From NCBI RefSeq assembly GCF_001949145.1, contig NW_019091377.1, forward strand, positions 509,735-573,734: a DNA stretch of 64,000 nucleotides. Direction: 5' to 3'. The notes beneath the pieces are model-generated. The model was not told where the DNA came from, made no database searches, and was given only the letters and a program-made list of their open reading frames with translations. The DNA is from Acanthaster planci. Lineage: Eukaryota; Echinodermata; Asteroidea; Valvatida; Acanthasteridae. Position 1 is the first letter of the stretch. The number at the start of each line of letters is the position of its first letter. Shown piece after piece: positions 22,640 through 35,200 of the stretch. The translations under genes and the position numbers were made by a program.

Positions 22640-25600
22640 CTATTCCCACTCGGGGTGGATGGTGAAGTGTCTAGGGATGGGTCGATGGGGGCGGGTGAAC
22701 AAGGCAATGGTGTTAGAGACAGGCCCTGTGTGCTTGAAGACAGGCAGGTGATGCCAGGTCTGGTACTCATCCTTGTGGCTGCGGGTGTATGGGGTGAGCA
22801 GCTGCAGGCGCCGGTCTACCTGACCTGGCCGCTTGCTGTCCTTCTTTAAGGTGACCGAGGCCACAGGTTTCCCTCTAAAATTGAGAGAAAACAAGAAATT
22901 GGGTATTTAGTAAACTGTCTGGTATTTGGCCCTAAATGTAGTTTTGTTAAAGGTCAAGCGGTATGTGAAATTCTTTTTTTTTCTCTAAGAAATTTATACT
23001 CTGCCAAGACAAATCCTGTTTCTTATGTGTACATGCACTGTTTCATTTCATTATATGTTCATGTGGAACTTGGCTAATTGGCATGTAACTTTTGCCATTT
23101 TCCAAGAATTGCTTAAATTAAATAACTAAGTTTGTAAATAACTTATTACATGTATTATGAATGTAACTTCAAATCAAAATTAAATCAAATCTTTACAGTT
23201 CTAAGATCTTAAACTGAATTCTTTCAGACCCCTCCAAGGTCACCAGGATATTTAGATTTTGTAGGACTGGGGAAGGTAGATTTCAACCACTGCTACTTGA
23301 CCTGTGCCATCAAAGCATTGCTCAAAACCCCCAAAAGCGCCAATAGTTCTGCTTCTTGCAGCTCTCTGTGCCATTACCAGCAGGCTTCCTTTGTTGTTTG
23401 ACTTAATTGGATAAGGGAGGGTGTCTAGAGGGACTATGAGAGAGGATTAATTGGGCTGACATGCACTGACTTAACTTACTTCTTGAGGGCATCCATGACC
23501 TGTTGTAGTCTCGTCCCATCACAGATCTTGCAGGTCCCCTGGCCTTTGTCATCGGCATGGATCTGGTGGTCAGAGATCACTTTCTTAGCGCCCATCAGCT
23601 TGCTACCGGCCAGTGAACCGAAAAACTCAATGGCCACCTCTCGATCTGAGAACAAAGCAGTTATTTGCAAGCGATGAACACATGTTTGGTTGAAGGTGCT
23701 GGAAAAGAGAGTACTTTGTATTTATCAACATCAGATACAGTATTCGCGAATGCAGGATGCAAAGGATCCTGGGTTTGAATGCAACCCAAGTGAGCCAAGA
23801 CAGTCATTCTCGAAAGCTTTCTGAAAGCATCCAGTGTGATGCATTTATGTCAGTGAAGGGCAAATACCTCTCTCATTGGCAGTTTGAAGCCAGTTCTCCA
23901 CAGCCTTCTTGGCGTCAGGCTGGAGGGTGTGGCCAAGTGTCCTGTCCAGGTCAGCCGCTGTCATGGCATTGCTGATGATCTTAGTGTCACTTATCCCAGC
24001 CGTTTTCAACCAGTTCTGGGCTGCAGGCAGGGCCCTGGGCTTGAGATTACGTGACAGCTGAAAAAGAGAATGGAACAAAAAGTTTTCAAATTCGACATTG
24101 TGCTACTGGAAAAACTTTTGCTTACAAGTCAAGCCAAAAAAGATACAGATGTCTCAAATCAATTCACAAATATTACTTCTGTTAACCAGGCCATATGCAG
24201 CAGTGTTAAGATCATCGTCCTCTAAAATATTCCGTTTCCCAATTTTATTCAGAATTCATAAATACCTCAGACACTCTCGATATTTAACAACGCGCAACTT
24301 GAGCGTGCATTTACATTTGATAATGCCCGCTGAGAAGTGATGATGCTCGCTCCATTAAAAAAACGTTCTCACACCTGGATACGAGACAGTTTACTCCATC
24401 CCTATTGGTCAAGAATCTGCGTACAACGAAGCACACAGAACGTGACACGCGCGTACTAAACAATACATCAGGAGATTCTATTGGACAGTTTGCAAAAGGA
24501 ATATATCATAAAATGGATGGGGGTGTTCAAGAAAAAGAAGGTGAAATTGTAGAATGAAATCGTTCAAAATCCATCATATAAACACTTCTTTTGGCTCTCT
24601 AAATAAAAAGGTACATGTATTTATGAATGGGAATTAACATGTGCTTGACTAGTCTTAGACTAACGTTTAAGACCTTGCTCAGGAGACAGAATGCTGATAA
24701 TGCCCTCGCCTGCCTGGAGCATGAGTCCCGTCCATTCTCCCGAGCTGGTCTTATCCGGTCCAGCCAAGCACATATTCATTCCCTAACTAATTACCAGAAT
24801 CAAATGGAATCACTGTTTGTCCCTGCAAGTCTTCATTAAACTAGAATGATTAAAGATAATCATTTACATTCCATGATGGAGAAGATCAGGAACAAAGCCA
24901 TAGGATTACAAGTTGTTCGGGATCAAGCCCCCACACACCTAATATGTTTCAGGGTCCATAACCACTGGACCATGGTACATGTACCCTATACTGAAAGAAG
25001 CCTTTTGTAAATGGGCTCCCAGAGTTACCGCTGTGTATGTTTGTCAGCACCTTCCCACGTTGCAATCAGCAAAGACCTTGACTTTGCTCCTGGCAGACTT
25101 TTCAGATTCTGCTTTGCCTTTAATTTATAACTTGTTTGCTGCTGTTATCTAGTTACAAAATCAACTTGTCACTGTATGACTCTGATTGAGTTATTGCACT
25201 ACATGTACCTGTGCTTTTTGAGATACAAAGCAACCTCTCTGGTTGAGTGAATATGGCATCTACCCTCACTAACACATGACTAACCAGCATTCGGGCAAAT
25301 TTCATGGCACTGCTTAAGCAAAGAAATATTGTTTAAGCGTGAAAAACCTTGCTTGACAAATCAGGTTGCCAGCCTTGTGATGTACATGCATATTGCTTTG
25401 GAATGGTATTTACCTGTATTTTGGTCAGCATGACAATCACATAAATTTGAGCTGGTAACTTCCGTTTATTAAGCAAGGTTTTTTCGTGCTTGAGCAAATT
25501 CTGAGCTTAAGCAGCTTTATGAAATTGGCCCCAGGTGGTTGGTTTGAGTCCCATGCGAGTTTTCTATCGGGATTTGACTTGTTTCATTTACCTGGGTATT

Positions 25601-28600
25601 GAAGTCTGAGTTCCCTGCTTGTTTCATCGGCGATCGGGGCACAGCAGGTAACTTGGGAACTGTTTGAGGAACAAACCAAAGAAATGTTACAACATGCAAA
25701 GAAAACATCCCTCCTATAAAATTCAACGTCTCATGCACCTTTCACATCTTCCAGGTACTCGCCTCCAGGTGTGGGAGCCTTGTTGCCGGCAGCTGACGCT
25801 TGCTTCAACTCTTCCTCCATGTCCTTCTCCCGGGAGTGTTTGAGCATGCCGTAGGGAGGCACGTGGTGGGTGGTGGAGGTGCGTGCCATCCGACGAGACG
25901 GCAGGAGGGACGGGCTCATCCCACGCAGCTTGCCCACTTCCTTCAGGACATCATTGCCGCTGGTGCTTGTGTCTGTAAGATATGCATGTCAAAAGTTGAG
26001 TTTGGATACATAATAGGAGTAATTATGAATTTGGAGCCAAAAACCTGGGAGAAGATTTGGCCGATCAGTGTCATCCTGCATTAGTCAAATGGAGGTTCTG
26101 CATTGCTGACATCTCAATGGCATCTCCACGGCTGCTTTTTTTTTATTTAATGGCCGTGTTAACACGTAACCTTTAGTGCAGAATAATGATTTTTCACCAA
26201 TTTAAATTGTTCACCAGTTGACTTTGAAGATCGATTGGAAGACAGATTAGAAGGTACTGTCTAAATCATATCGCCCAATCCGTCTAAAATAAAGTATGTT
26301 TATAGTGAACAGTTCAATATAGGTTGGACAGCATACATGTATCTACATGTATTTAGGTACATGTACATACATTTCCGTTCACCATTGATGTCTTCATAGA
26401 AGCGCTGCTTGCTGTCCAACAGTAGCCTCTCCTGCTGCTGCTGGTAGGAAGGATCGTCCACTATTAAACGTGTAGGTACCTTCCAGTTCATGAACATCTA
26501 GTTCAAAGAAAAGGTCATATGTCAGAGTTACAGTTGCTTTGTAAAATTTGTTCGAAGTAAAAGGCATTAGCCCTGTAGTGTAAGTACATGTACTCGCAGA
26601 CAGAGAACCAGTCTATACCGGTGTGGGTAAACTTTATCCTGCGAGGGACATGGATTATGGTTTCTGCTTGTCAGTTCATGAGCAACAAAAGAGGGATAAT
26701 CCGTGCTGTACATTTACATCTTTACATCGGTACCAGCTGCGGAAACAGCTTTTGGAAAGCGACAGTAAATCCTGCTATTGTCCAGTTTGCCTGTTGCATA
26801 CCCAGGAAAAGTCTGTCAGCAAACAAACGACTTGAGGTTGGGACGGGATATGATCCACATCTACTCAGCTACTTCACAGCCTTTTTGGAATCCCAGATAA
26901 TCAGTTGAATATTGTCTTGTATTTGATCTGAAGTCCTATAGAGTACCGAGGTGAATACGTCACGCGCACATTTAGTGTGTAAAAGGCATGAGCGCATGAA
27001 CCAACACGTGCGCGTACTCCATTCGTTTGCACTGCACTTTCTGGTTCACAGTGCCGTCACACTTCGGTACTCTATTGTGTGCCACTCTGAAAAGAGAGCA
27101 TTCTGGTTCACTGCAAATCCTTGTAGTTTTCTGTGAGTAAATTTCACAGTAAATGTCAAGGTTTTTCAGGAACATGTATGTGCCTGCCAGATTAAAGTGT
27201 ATTTGAGGAATATAATTGCAGGTCAGATTGACTTCAACCAAATTCTGTGACACGTTTTGGCAAAAATGTTATGTAGATGCAGTATTTTGCACCATTCTGA
27301 TAACAAATCATTGCAGTATTGGCTGGATTGGAGTTGATTAGTCACAACCCTCCCAACTTTGGGGTTTTATTTAGCCTTGAATTGTTCTGTCCACTCGGTA
27401 TCTTAGGAACCAGACCACAACAAGCCACTGGTTCATTGTACACCAGTTGTCATGGTTCCCACCCACTTAATTCTGTTTATATATCACAATGGTAGCTGAC
27501 TACTTGTACAGTGTACTCCCTGACTGTCAGGTGAGCCCCGCCTGGGGCCCGTCTGTACAAACATACAAATATTTACACTCAACTTTTGAAGTGTAGTCTG
27601 GTTTACAGGCTCAAAGAACACTCTTCCCTCTGTGTATAAACAGACTGGAGGTCGTAATTGAATGCAGCAACTAGTTTTCTCCATTTTGATTCCTACATTA
27701 TTGAAATGTCAAACTCTGTGTGTTTTTTTATTTTTTTTTTTTTTTTGTTTTTTTTTTGAAGGGGTGAGGGAGCAAATTCTCTGTTTTATTTTATCTATGA
27801 AATGAAGATTCCTGCTCCGGCATGTTCTTTGGGGCACTTTCTTAAACAATACCAGAGATGTCATTGCTCATAATTATTTTGTTTGGAAATGAAAAGGGTT
27901 TCTATCTCAACCCCTCCAAGTAATGAAATACACCTCTCCACTTATTCAACTGGATTGAGGAAATTATTGACATGATTTATCCAGAACAGAAAGACCTCAA
28001 GTCCCAAAGTTCACAGATCTTTTGTTATGTTGCACTTCACCGGTTTGTCCGTCATGAGTGTTACTTGACACTCACAAAAACCGTATCAATGTATCCTTTC
28101 CAACACTGCCATTTATAATTTATTAATCTGATAGCAAATGTGCAAAGTTCATACAGCACAATAGAATCATATCAAAGCGTGAAAACTGAATACCATGCAT
28201 TTTAAATATCCATCCTTGTTTTAGCGACCTGACGGAGTAGATCAAAGACAAATAATGGAAATTACGAGTTAATTTCAACATCTGATTGCATATATATTGT
28301 AAATGTACATGTATTTGGCAAAATACGCCCAGACTTTAATGGAAGACTTACAGTGAACAGTAAATCCTCTTCATGTTGTGTGCTTTGGCTTTGTTTTATT
28401 TATGTTGTACTTTTTAATGTTCTTCGGTTGTTGTCAACATTTGTTTTAATTTGAGTTTCAAAAATGGGTTTTGTCAGATATTTATTTTGTTTGTGTGTTT
28501 TTGTGGTAGTAAATGCCTTCCAAGAAAGGAACTAAAATTGCATAAATGTGATTTATTTTTGTTGATTTTCACTTATTATTATATTGTCCTGTTTCTTGAA

Positions 28601-31600
28601 AATTCATGCAGAGTTGGGTTATTGATGAAAACCTTGACTTTCCTGTTTTCCCAAACTGATTTTGTATTTATTAGCAAAAAGAACATCGGTAACAGAAGTC
28701 ACAATTTAAAGACACGTTAATTCTTTTGTATAAATCAATCACGAGGTGTAATGTTGATTTCTTTAACATGTTCCCATGCATATATCACACGCATCAAAAA
28801 CAGTATAATTTTGTTCAATATCTAGCATGTCCCAATTCGTGCAAGATGGATGATCGGTGATCAACCAAAAGAAGACAGCACACGACACCACGGTCAACAG
28901 CTGATAACTTGGTAATCTACAAAGATTACACCACCTACCGGTTCGGGCGCGGTAGCCATTACACCCGTCAGTCAAGTTTGCAGTCTCTCAGTCCAAAAGC
29001 AAATCCACAAAAGTGGTCACATTCTGTGTCAAAAACGGACTTTTTTCGCACACCTAGTTGAAGCTTTCGATTCGAAGCTCTAAACCATGTAGTCGTATCA
29101 AGGCACGCGCACGTACGTAACGTTCAATGTGATCCAGCTGTTCGAGTCGGTGGGTAATTGTGGTCCCGTTGCTAGGGGTACGGGTACGGTGCGTTGGCCC
29201 GGGTCGGCGGTGAATGGAGGGCATGCACTCCGTGGGGTCATGGGTGCATTGAAGCGAGGGGAACAATCCTTGAATTCGAGCAGATGCAGTCGATCGAACT
29301 TCAGTGATTCTTTATTCGCTACTTATTCTTGTTTTTCTTTGTTACGGTGGTCAGTGGCCTCTCACTTTACTACAGTCCCGCATAAAATTATGCTCCGTGT
29401 AACTTTGGATGTTTTAACTTAAAATTTCAAAAAATTGTCACGGAATGTTTTTATTCCTAAAAGTTATTGAAGGCATTTTAAATTATGACTCCTGTACATT
29501 GATTGGCTGGGACTGTAAAACTTGAGATTTATTCTAATTACTGGTATTACCAAATGCAAATTGGTCGCATCTCAAGTATACTAAAAAGAAAAATATTTGC
29601 GCCCGTTTTCTGAATGCAATTTAAATGAAGTAATGCACAGTTTGTTAAAAATATAAAATGACATTTCAGGAACCTTATATTAGTTAATAAAAATAACGAT
29701 TTGGTCAGTCGGTTGCAAATTGCAAACTCGTGTTTATTCGCCTTTATCAGCGTCGATATTGGATAACTATAGTGCTCTGCATTCATTGAATGTATTGAAA
29801 TGTCTGTATTTTTTTTTTCGTTTTATTATGTTGGTTTTTTTTTTCATTTCGTCATGAAATTGTTGTTCTGATTGGATGTTTTTATCGTCTGTAGGTTTTT
29901 ATACAGGGTACAGGTATCTGTTCATTTTTCAAGACGTTTTGTTTTCTTTCTTAGAGTGCATCAAAATTGATCCTCCCCCCTACTCAGTGACCAAATTTGT
30001 TTTTATGTCAGTTAACTCTTGACCTTTTAAAATGGTTGCATCATGGTCGCATGATATCGACTGAGATGGTTTTCGTTGGAAGCGTCCTGGCATCTGGAGT
30101 TTTACGTACATAGTTTGAGTCCTTTTTGTGTACAACTTTCGGGAGTATCTACTTGAATGGATTTGATTAAGTCCAGGTGTCCTAAAGTTTTGACCACTGT
30201 TACGGAGACCGATAATGCACGAATCAGTATTGCTGCACACCAGTCCCGTATCCCGCTGTCACGTTGCCATCCTCCAAAAGTCTTGTTGCATAATCCCCAC
30301 GATTCCTAGCCCTCTCCTTCCCCGGCCTGTTATATGGCGCCATCATTATCGTCATTCTTGCATGATTTACGTGAGAAGTGACTTGCCTCCTAAATTGCTT
30401 TATAGCCATGAAAAACTGTATCTGTTACCTACTATACGTCCCATGTCCTTGAAGTAATTCGGTTCTGGTATTATGTTATCAGGATTGCATGGAAAAAAAG
30501 TGTCTTTGCCTCCTACAAAGATGCATTTCAGTATAGGAAGTTTATTTCATCTCGTAAAACAGCTTGGCCACAATCAAGAGGCAGTGCCATTGCCGTCTAT
30601 TAACCCCATAGTAAATCCGTTTAATCAAATATTCATTATATGCAATGTATATTTAAAGGGGTTGTAATACAGAACACGAGTTTACACAAGACGACGCTGC
30701 TGATCTGACAATAAACAAATAACCATTGTAAACAGTGGTGTATGATGTCTGTAACTTGGCCATGCATCAGATGGCTGGGCTGGGGATGGACGGCATGGCA
30801 TCGTGTACGCCCCTCGTTGCTGCGTACATTTTACTCAAGTGAGCACAGCCGTTTCTAGCCTTGCAATTTGATAATTCATTGGAATCAAGTTTAGCTTTGG
30901 CATTGGCTTTAAAACGTTACAGGCCTACCTCCGCGCGCAACGCAGGTTCCAGTTGATCCTATTTAGTTTGGTTCAAAATGATGTGAGAGGTCACAGGTAG
31001 AGCTGTTAATTTTTTTTTCGTTTCATTTTCGAAAAGAGTGGGCCCTTCTTGGCGTTTACAATAAAGAGTGTCATAGAGGAAATTCCATTTCCATTCTTAA
31101 ATTGTTAGAACGAGGACAAAATACAGTACAACAAACAAATATGTATACGCGCGCATGCAGAAATCGGCTTTTTGCACCAAAGATGATTTATATAATAATA
31201 AGCTATTCAGAACTGATGAAGCTGCAATATAGCATAATGGTCACAGTGGGTTAACTGTGACTGAAACATGAGTTTTGTAAGTTTCTGGTTTCAACATAAA
31301 GCTAGTTGATACAAAGTGAATCGCGATTTCGTATCAATCACCTCGGCGGTAGGCCTACTCTTTAATCTGGGAGTAGGCACCAGCACGATGTGTACATGCA
31401 AGTGTAACAAGTGCATGATTCTTACATATAGGCCTACTGTAGGCCTATTTAAGAAAGAAGCTTACGTGAGATGGATGTGGGTTATTTCTCCTGGTGACGG
31501 AGCATGGTCGAGGCTGTGATGGCTTGACGGTCTTCGGGGAATAGTCCACCTCGTAGATGCTGGCCAAGCGCTCGGTAAAATACCCACCGCTCCCCGTCTT

Positions 31601-31891
31601 CCGCGGCCGGAACAGCACGGACCCGCTACTCTCGTGCTGCTCACGGATCTGCTTGGCCATTGCTGTAGCTTCCACTGGACCAGACTTCTCGTTGTTGGTC
31701 TTTTCAGTCATTGTCTCCCTCAAAATCCACTCACCGCGGAGATGTTTGAGAGGTTTTTTTGGTCCTCTTTGGAAGTTGCGCTGTGCATCTACATCCTCAA
31801 AGTAAACTTTTGTTGACAGTTCGGCGCGGTAACAATGATGCCTGTTTTGCATATAATTAGTGAGCAGCGCCCTCGTGTGTCTGGTCCACAT
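22640..31891 (-). CDS. TBATA/SPATIAL-C4orf17-like protein
   Basis: Seven exons join in phase: 31891-31466, 26497-26383, 25972-25739, 25659-25592, 24057-23868, 23645-23480 and 22874-22640 (stop TAG), 1434 nt or 477 codons plus stop. Two features recall the SPATIAL family (TBATA and C4orf17). One is an N-terminal RRNNPHPSH motif (residues about 134-142). The other is a central helical part with NWLKTAG and ENWLQTANERDREVAIEFF, matching a family pattern of W-L followed by charged residues and a hydrophobic helix. The rest is basic and Pro/Ser-rich with a conserved-looking tail (FTIHPEWE). I see no signal peptide or membrane segment. TBATA-type proteins are expressed in testis and ciliated tissue, which fits the divergent ODAD3 neighbour. 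The start could instead be one of the in-frame ATGs at 31852 or 31711. Family assignment is from motif memory and moderate. Confidence 0.75.
24240..24700 (-). repeat. Dispersed repeat family A, copy 2 (inverted)
   Basis: Its reverse complement matches 3978-4420 in the same block order, including a GCGGGCATTATCAAATG block, a TCTCCTGATG block and the TTCATAAATAC region. It lies in the first half of the intron between the exons at 25659-25592 and 24057-23868 of the TBATA-like gene. Confidence 0.6.
24895..24990 (-). repeat. tRNA-derived SINE fragment, minus strand
   Basis: On the minus strand an A-box-like TGGTCCAGTGGTTATGG is followed about 45 bp later by GGCTTGATCCCGAAC, a degenerate B box. 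No full cloverleaf can be drawn, so it is a SINE head rather than a tRNA gene. Confidence 0.5.
27721..27765 (+). repeat. Poly-T tract
   Basis: About 40 nearly uninterrupted T residues in the long first intron of the TBATA-like gene. It may be the A-tail of a retroposed sequence inserted on the minus strand, but no body was recognised beside it. Confidence 0.7.
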
Positions 31892-32251
31892 GAAAAACGC
31901 CCTCTTGAAGAATAATGCTCGATTTCCTCTGAAAATCTGTTAAAATGTTAAAAATGACATTTGTATTGTAAATTTTGCATGCAAATAGGTTTTTAATCAA
32001 GTCAAACTGATTACTGATGAAAATCGAACCGTTTCGTTCACTTAGCTAATGGAAATGACATTGACAGTAGTTGCTATGGACCAAGTGTATACGTAAACAA
32101 ACGCCTATTCTGATTTTGCGCAGTAGGCAACTTCTGCTTTGCGCACAAAGAACGTGAAGATTTTTTGTGGCTTGAGTTGCTGCTCATCACGAGTTGGGAA
32201 CGCCAAAACCTGTCTTAATTATTGACTTTGGAAGACGGTTAGTGAACCAAA
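31892..32251. promoter_or_regulatory. Divergent promoter of the TBATA-like gene and ODAD3
   Basis: Only 360 bp separate the outermost start codons, which point away from each other. At 32070-32082 GTTGCTATGGACC matches the first half of the RFX X-box (GTTGCCATGGCAAC) well and the second half poorly. RFX factors drive ciliary genes in animals, and ODAD3 is ciliary, so a shared ciliary promoter is a reasonable inference. There is no TATA box. Confidence 0.5.
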
Positions 32252-35200
32252 ATGCCAGTTACTGGCAAAAACCAGAGTAATGCTCCGATAACGGAGCAGA
32301 TTTCAGAAATCACTCGTAAAATAGCTTTGCTGGGTGAGTACGATTTTGTTCATTTTACTGATTCAGGCCTTGTCGTCATGCTCGTATTGATATTTAATGT
32401 TTGGTACTTCCTATCCTAGGACATGTAGGACTTACTCCCAGTTATATTAACCTACCTGTTTACTTGTGTGAGATACATGTAGATCTCATTTTTACTCAAT
32501 GTGCCCATGACTGGCCTGTAACTCGGCTGGAATGTATTCATTGTCAATTTATAAAACATGTTTGTACGTACAGAAGTGTTTTCCGCAAATTATTGGGCCT
32601 AGGCCTACGCCCCACTGTGTCCTTTGCCTGCACCACTCTTACACAAAATACAATCAAGCATGAGCCTAATGAGGGTCCTAAGCTATGGAATTCTCTACAC
32701 GTCTCTGTAAAGGATAGGAGCCTCATGGAATCTACAAATATTCAAACAAAAATATAAGGCTAACTTATTAACTGGGTAGGCCCTAGGCCTATATAAATTC
32801 TGCTTAATTATATTCTGTTTGTATGTCTTACAGGGTTAGAGCCTAGTCCTACTGTTTTCTTAGTGTCTAGTTTAATGTTGTAATCACTGTGTTGTTGTAA
32901 TGATGTGTATTATTCCTAATTGGGCTTCCTACTCGACAAGCACTGCTTCTGAGGGACTCCATCCACATTCATCCTTCTTGTTATATCTTTTGTACATACC
33001 TATAGTTATGTGGAAAAAGAAAGAAAGAAATGAATGAACCAAGTCCTGCAAGTTAACTTTCAGATTACGCCTAAAAGGCTATTCTAATTCATCCATTATG
33101 CCCACTCATCTTTTCATAGTTTCCTTAAAAAAGTGGTCTGCATACAATATGAACAAAGATAAAGTTTCCTCTGGTCAAATGAGTAAGGCTTAGGCCTAGG
33201 CCCATCCATTTTTGGTTTTACAACAGATGTATATCGATGAGAGAACCTTCAGCAGGATTACTGTAGTTCATTGTTGGAAAAACTAAGCACTTGCACAAAC
33301 TTGTAATGAAATAAGTTCTTGGATATGTTAGAAAAAGAATGTTGCAGGAATTTCATTTCCTGAGTTTATTCACCTGTGACCATCAACTAATTATTTTGCA
33401 CAACCAGATGGTGATCGTAAAGCATACTACGAGAGCTCGCAATGGACAATCAACCAAAACCGAGAGACCATCAGCAAACTACGCAAGGAGAACAAGATGC
33501 TGCACAAGCGTCTAGCCGACAGCAAGGCTGGGGATGAGAGGGTCATCAACACAGCCTTCAAGGACCGCAATGTTGAGAGGGCTTCCCTCAGAGGCAAATC
33601 GGGAAAGGTAATTCAAGTCAGAAACTCAGTTATTGGTTTTAAATTCATCTAATCTCAAATTTAGAATGACATGCTTTTTTGAATGCAGTGGAAAAAAAAT
33701 TGCCAAATTCCTTCAAACTCATTTTGTGGGGATTTATTGGTACATTTGACAAGTTTAAACAACAAGCCTACTTTCTACTAACCAAAGCACCTGCTTACAA
33801 AAAATGGGTAGTTAACACTGTGTTTCCGTTTTTGATGGTGCATCATCAAGCCTAGCAGTTGCTTTCATTGTTTCTTAAACATCTCTGTCACAACAGGAAG
33901 CGATACTCAACATGGACCAGAAGGTGTGCGAGGCTAAGAAGCGATTGAACTACGAGAATGCCCAGACAATGAAGATGCAGAAGAAACTGACTGAGCTGGA
34001 GACACAGTTGGCCCAGATGAGGAAAGATGCCTCAGATGCAGAGGCCATGGATGCGGGCACCTCGGAGGAAGCAATGGTCAGTTGAGGATTCCCATGTCTT
34101 ACGTACCTTTTTGTAATTTCATGAGTCTGTAGCTTATATCTTCATTGAGATGGTAGGTAATTAGTTTGTTTTCATCATCTGTCCGTCCATTCATTAAAAA
34201 AAAACAGACCTTGCGCTCACTAGAGAACCGTCTGGACAAGGCCCTCTTGAAGCTACACGAGGCGGAGCACATCAACCGCACTTACCTGGCCATCAAGGAC
34301 CAGATGGTCAAGGACAGCCTGACCTTTGGCAATGACCTGGATGATATGGAGGCGGAGATCGAGAAGCAGAAGCAAGAGCTGAAAGACCTGCAGACTATGA
34401 ACCGCGACGCCCAGATCTCCCGTGACCAAGCAAAGGTGAGTGATGTTCAGAGTGCTGGCAAGACCCTTCATAATTAGCAACAACAGCTTTCTAGCCTAAT
34501 CACGAAAGAGCTTTTAAAAATTAAACCAATGTGTAAGGATTAGATCTGTAAAGGTTTTAATTTTTCTTTCACTATCTTAAAATAACCTTAATTTGAAAAA
34601 TTAAACCTGAAATCAAACATACGTCATGAATCAAAGGTTGCCCAGAAAAATGTAATCTGTTGAGTGTGAGATTTTCTGTCTGTTAATGGTTGAGATGTAT
34701 CATATCTGCATCAATTTCCCAAAATATGTAAAATTATTCACTTTATAGTAACCACACAGGGAGAGCAACTCATTTTTAGGTTATATGAGCACCAAGGTAA
34801 TAAGGAACAATCAAGTTCTAATTCAAGATGTCCCCATCTCTAATTGGTTGTATGCAGGCCGAGCTCGCCAAGCATGAGGAGACCGTCTACCGTGAGAAAC
34901 GAGAACGAGAGGAAGCCCTGACTGACCTCAGGAAGCAAGCCGAAGAGAAAAAAGCCCACGCCGAGAGAGTGGAGAGACGGGTAAATGTCTTGTCTAGTCT
35001 AGTCTAGTCTTGTCTTCGAGGATCTTTTGCTTTCATAAAATTGCAAGCCTCACTGTCCAGGGTGACCTGGCTTGTGAACATCTTCAACTTGATCTCAGCA
35101 GACTCGGCGCCTATATCAATTGTTTGGACATCAGCACCAAATGAAGCTGTCTGCCTTCGGCCTTCCAAGGCATGAAATTCACACGAGTCTGGAAGTATAA

